From Muscardinus avellanarius (Eukaryota > Chordata > Mammalia > Rodentia > Gliridae), in NCBI GenBank assembly GCA_963383645.1, contig OY726578.1:25942523-26006522 (forward strand): a DNA stretch of 64,000 nt, written 5' to 3'. Of this stretch, positions 62,301 to 64,000 are shown piece by piece. The notes under the pieces were generated by a model, which did no database searches, was not told the DNA's origin, and worked only from the letters and a program-made list of their open reading frames with translations. Made by a program: the position numbers and the translations under genes. Numbering within the stretch: position 1 is the first letter of the stretch; every line of letters begins with the position of its first letter.

Positions 62301-64000
62301 CCAGGACGAGGCGTGCTGGGTCCCTGGCGAGACTCCAGCGCCAGGATGTCGCGGCATTTCGAATCCCCTCAGGCCGCGTAGTCTGCGCGGAGCCTTGGAG
62401 CGGCTGTCTGGATGGCGGGGACCCGAGTGCTCCTGGGCTCTGTCGCCCTTCCCCTCCAGAGGCTGCAGGGAGGGCGTGTCTCCACAGACTGGAAGAGTGA
62501 CTGGAGCTTGTGAGAACCAAGCTGCAGCCCGTGGCTTGGCCGCAGAAGCCAGCGGGGGCTGGGTGCTGGGGTGGCCACTGGGGAGGTGGGGGTTGACCAG
62601 CAGCTGGGGGAAGGCATCTGCCTGCCTGAGGGTGTTCCATCTGGGCCCACCTCTCGCTTGTGTCCCGCTCTTATGAGAAAGCCTAGTGGAATGTGTGCCT
62701 ATGAAGGGTCCCATGTGGCGCCTGGGACATGCACAGGGAGGCTCATGTGATGAGCATGTGGCGTGTGGCCCCCGGGAAGCCACACTCCTTCCCTTCCCGC
62801 GTCCTGAGCCACCTAGGCGGGGGGCATGAACTCTGCACCTGCTCTCAGCCTTGCTTGCTGCTGGTGCAGGAAGGCCCACCAGCACCTTGTCTGACTTGAA
62901 CTAGCTCCTCCAACCAGCAATACCCCTCTCCTGTGTGGACTCAGATGCGGGGACTCCCGGGCCACCTCTGAGGGAGGCCCTGGCTTGGAAGTAGGGACTG
63001 ATTCCCCTAGAGCCCAGGAGTAAGGAGCGTGCGCACGCTCTCCCCAGGAGATATATGTGTAGGAACTGACAGGGCGGCGTGCGGTGGGGTGCCCATCTGT
63101 GTGTGGACATGGGGAGGCTCTGTGGCTCTTCATTCTGGAGCCACTGTCTACCTGTTCCACTTGGCCTTCCAGATCCTCCATGAATACTTTGGGCTGATAC
63201 GGGGTGACTGACATGTATCAGGGTCTCTATCACTGAGTTATTTGGCGTGTCTGGGAAAGCGCCAGAGCCTGTGGTGTGAAGAGTAGGTAGGAGGTAGTAC
63301 CTCCGTGTGTGTGAGCGTGTGTGCATGAGCATGTACATGCACTTTTGGTTGGCTCTGTCTTTGAGAGTTGCTTTGTGCCTCTGTGTTTCTCCCTAAGTTT
63401 TCCTGTGTCTGGTTTTGTGTCCTGTTATGTGTGCAGAGCAGTAGCCCTTGCAGGTGTCCTCATAGGCCAGGCAGAAATCTCGGTAGGATAACTGTGTCCT
63501 GCCACAACAACAGGCTGCTTCCAGACCCCCACGCTTGGCCTATGTCTCTGACAGTTTCTCATCACCTCCCTCCTTGGTTCTGAAGAGATCCGAGGTTCCC
63601 TGCCTCAGCCCCTCAGAACAACTCAGGACCTTCTGCTCCTCTACAGCTCCCAGTGTCCTGTATTCCTGGCAGTGGGGGAGGGGAACCCTGCTCTTCAGAG
63701 CATCCCACTTTGAACAGGGACAACACGACCACCACATCCATCCCCAAACCTAAAGGATACTGAGCCCCCAAATAATCACAGGTTCAGGGGGCCTGAAATG
63801 GAGCCAAGAAATTAAGCCAGCTTGTGAACTGGGCTGTGGCACCCCTCCCATTGGGGGCTGACTTTTGGATGGGCCAGTCAGCAGTTTCCTGAAACACTTG
63901 ACTTCTGCTGCCCTGTGCAGGGGATTCCTTCCCTCAAACCACCCCGAGTTAGCTTCACATTTGCCAGCACATCATAATTCCTGACCAATGCATGATGGGA
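62301..64000. other. Upstream of DGCR6, no gene seen
   Basis: Single-copy, moderately GC-rich sequence with a GT-rich patch at about 63303-63345. I see no exon, SINE or RNA gene. Confidence 0.45.

Overview
The window is mammalian nuclear DNA carrying the RTN4R–PRODH–DGCR6 neighbourhood (22q11.2-type synteny). The dominant repeat is a SINE made of a B1/Alu-like head joined to an internally shortened ID (tRNA-Ala-derived) tail, present in dozens of copies in both orientations. That B1-dID type points to a squirrel-related rodent (Sciuridae or a close relative). This species call is inference from repeat type and gene order; no search was run.

Layout. (1) 1-2050: first coding exon and CpG-island promoter of RTN4R on the minus strand; it encodes only the first eight residues and the rest of the gene lies off the left edge. 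(2) 2050-28100: gene-free intergenic DNA with SINEs, L1 fragments, two MER2/Tigger-like DNA transposon copies and many microsatellites. (3) 28100-54190: complete PRODH on the plus strand. Fourteen coding exons with GT-AG junctions and consistent phases give a 599-residue protein. Introns are SINE-rich, and intron 12 holds an unusual 50/100-bp minisatellite. (4) 54190-54820: short tail-to-tail gap. (5) 54822-61846: complete DGCR6 on the minus strand, five coding exons, 198 residues. (6) 61847-62300: DGCR6 CpG-island promoter with an 11-copy GC-box/ACGTCA minisatellite. (7) 62300-64000: no gene recognised.

The genes. PRODH is the mitochondrial proline oxidase. DGCR6 is a small coiled-coil protein of unclear biochemical role. 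RTN4R is the Nogo receptor. They share a locus but no known pathway. RTN4R and PRODH diverge across about 27 kb; PRODH and DGCR6 converge.

The most interesting non-gene structure is regulatory repeat DNA. The PRODH promoter contains an 18-bp GC-box minisatellite in a 68-bp higher-order pattern, and the DGCR6 promoter contains a separate GC-box plus CRE-like minisatellite. PRODH intron 12 carries an alternating A/B 50-bp array followed by an unidentified LTR-like stretch. Intron 8 holds an exon-like block outside the PRODH frame.
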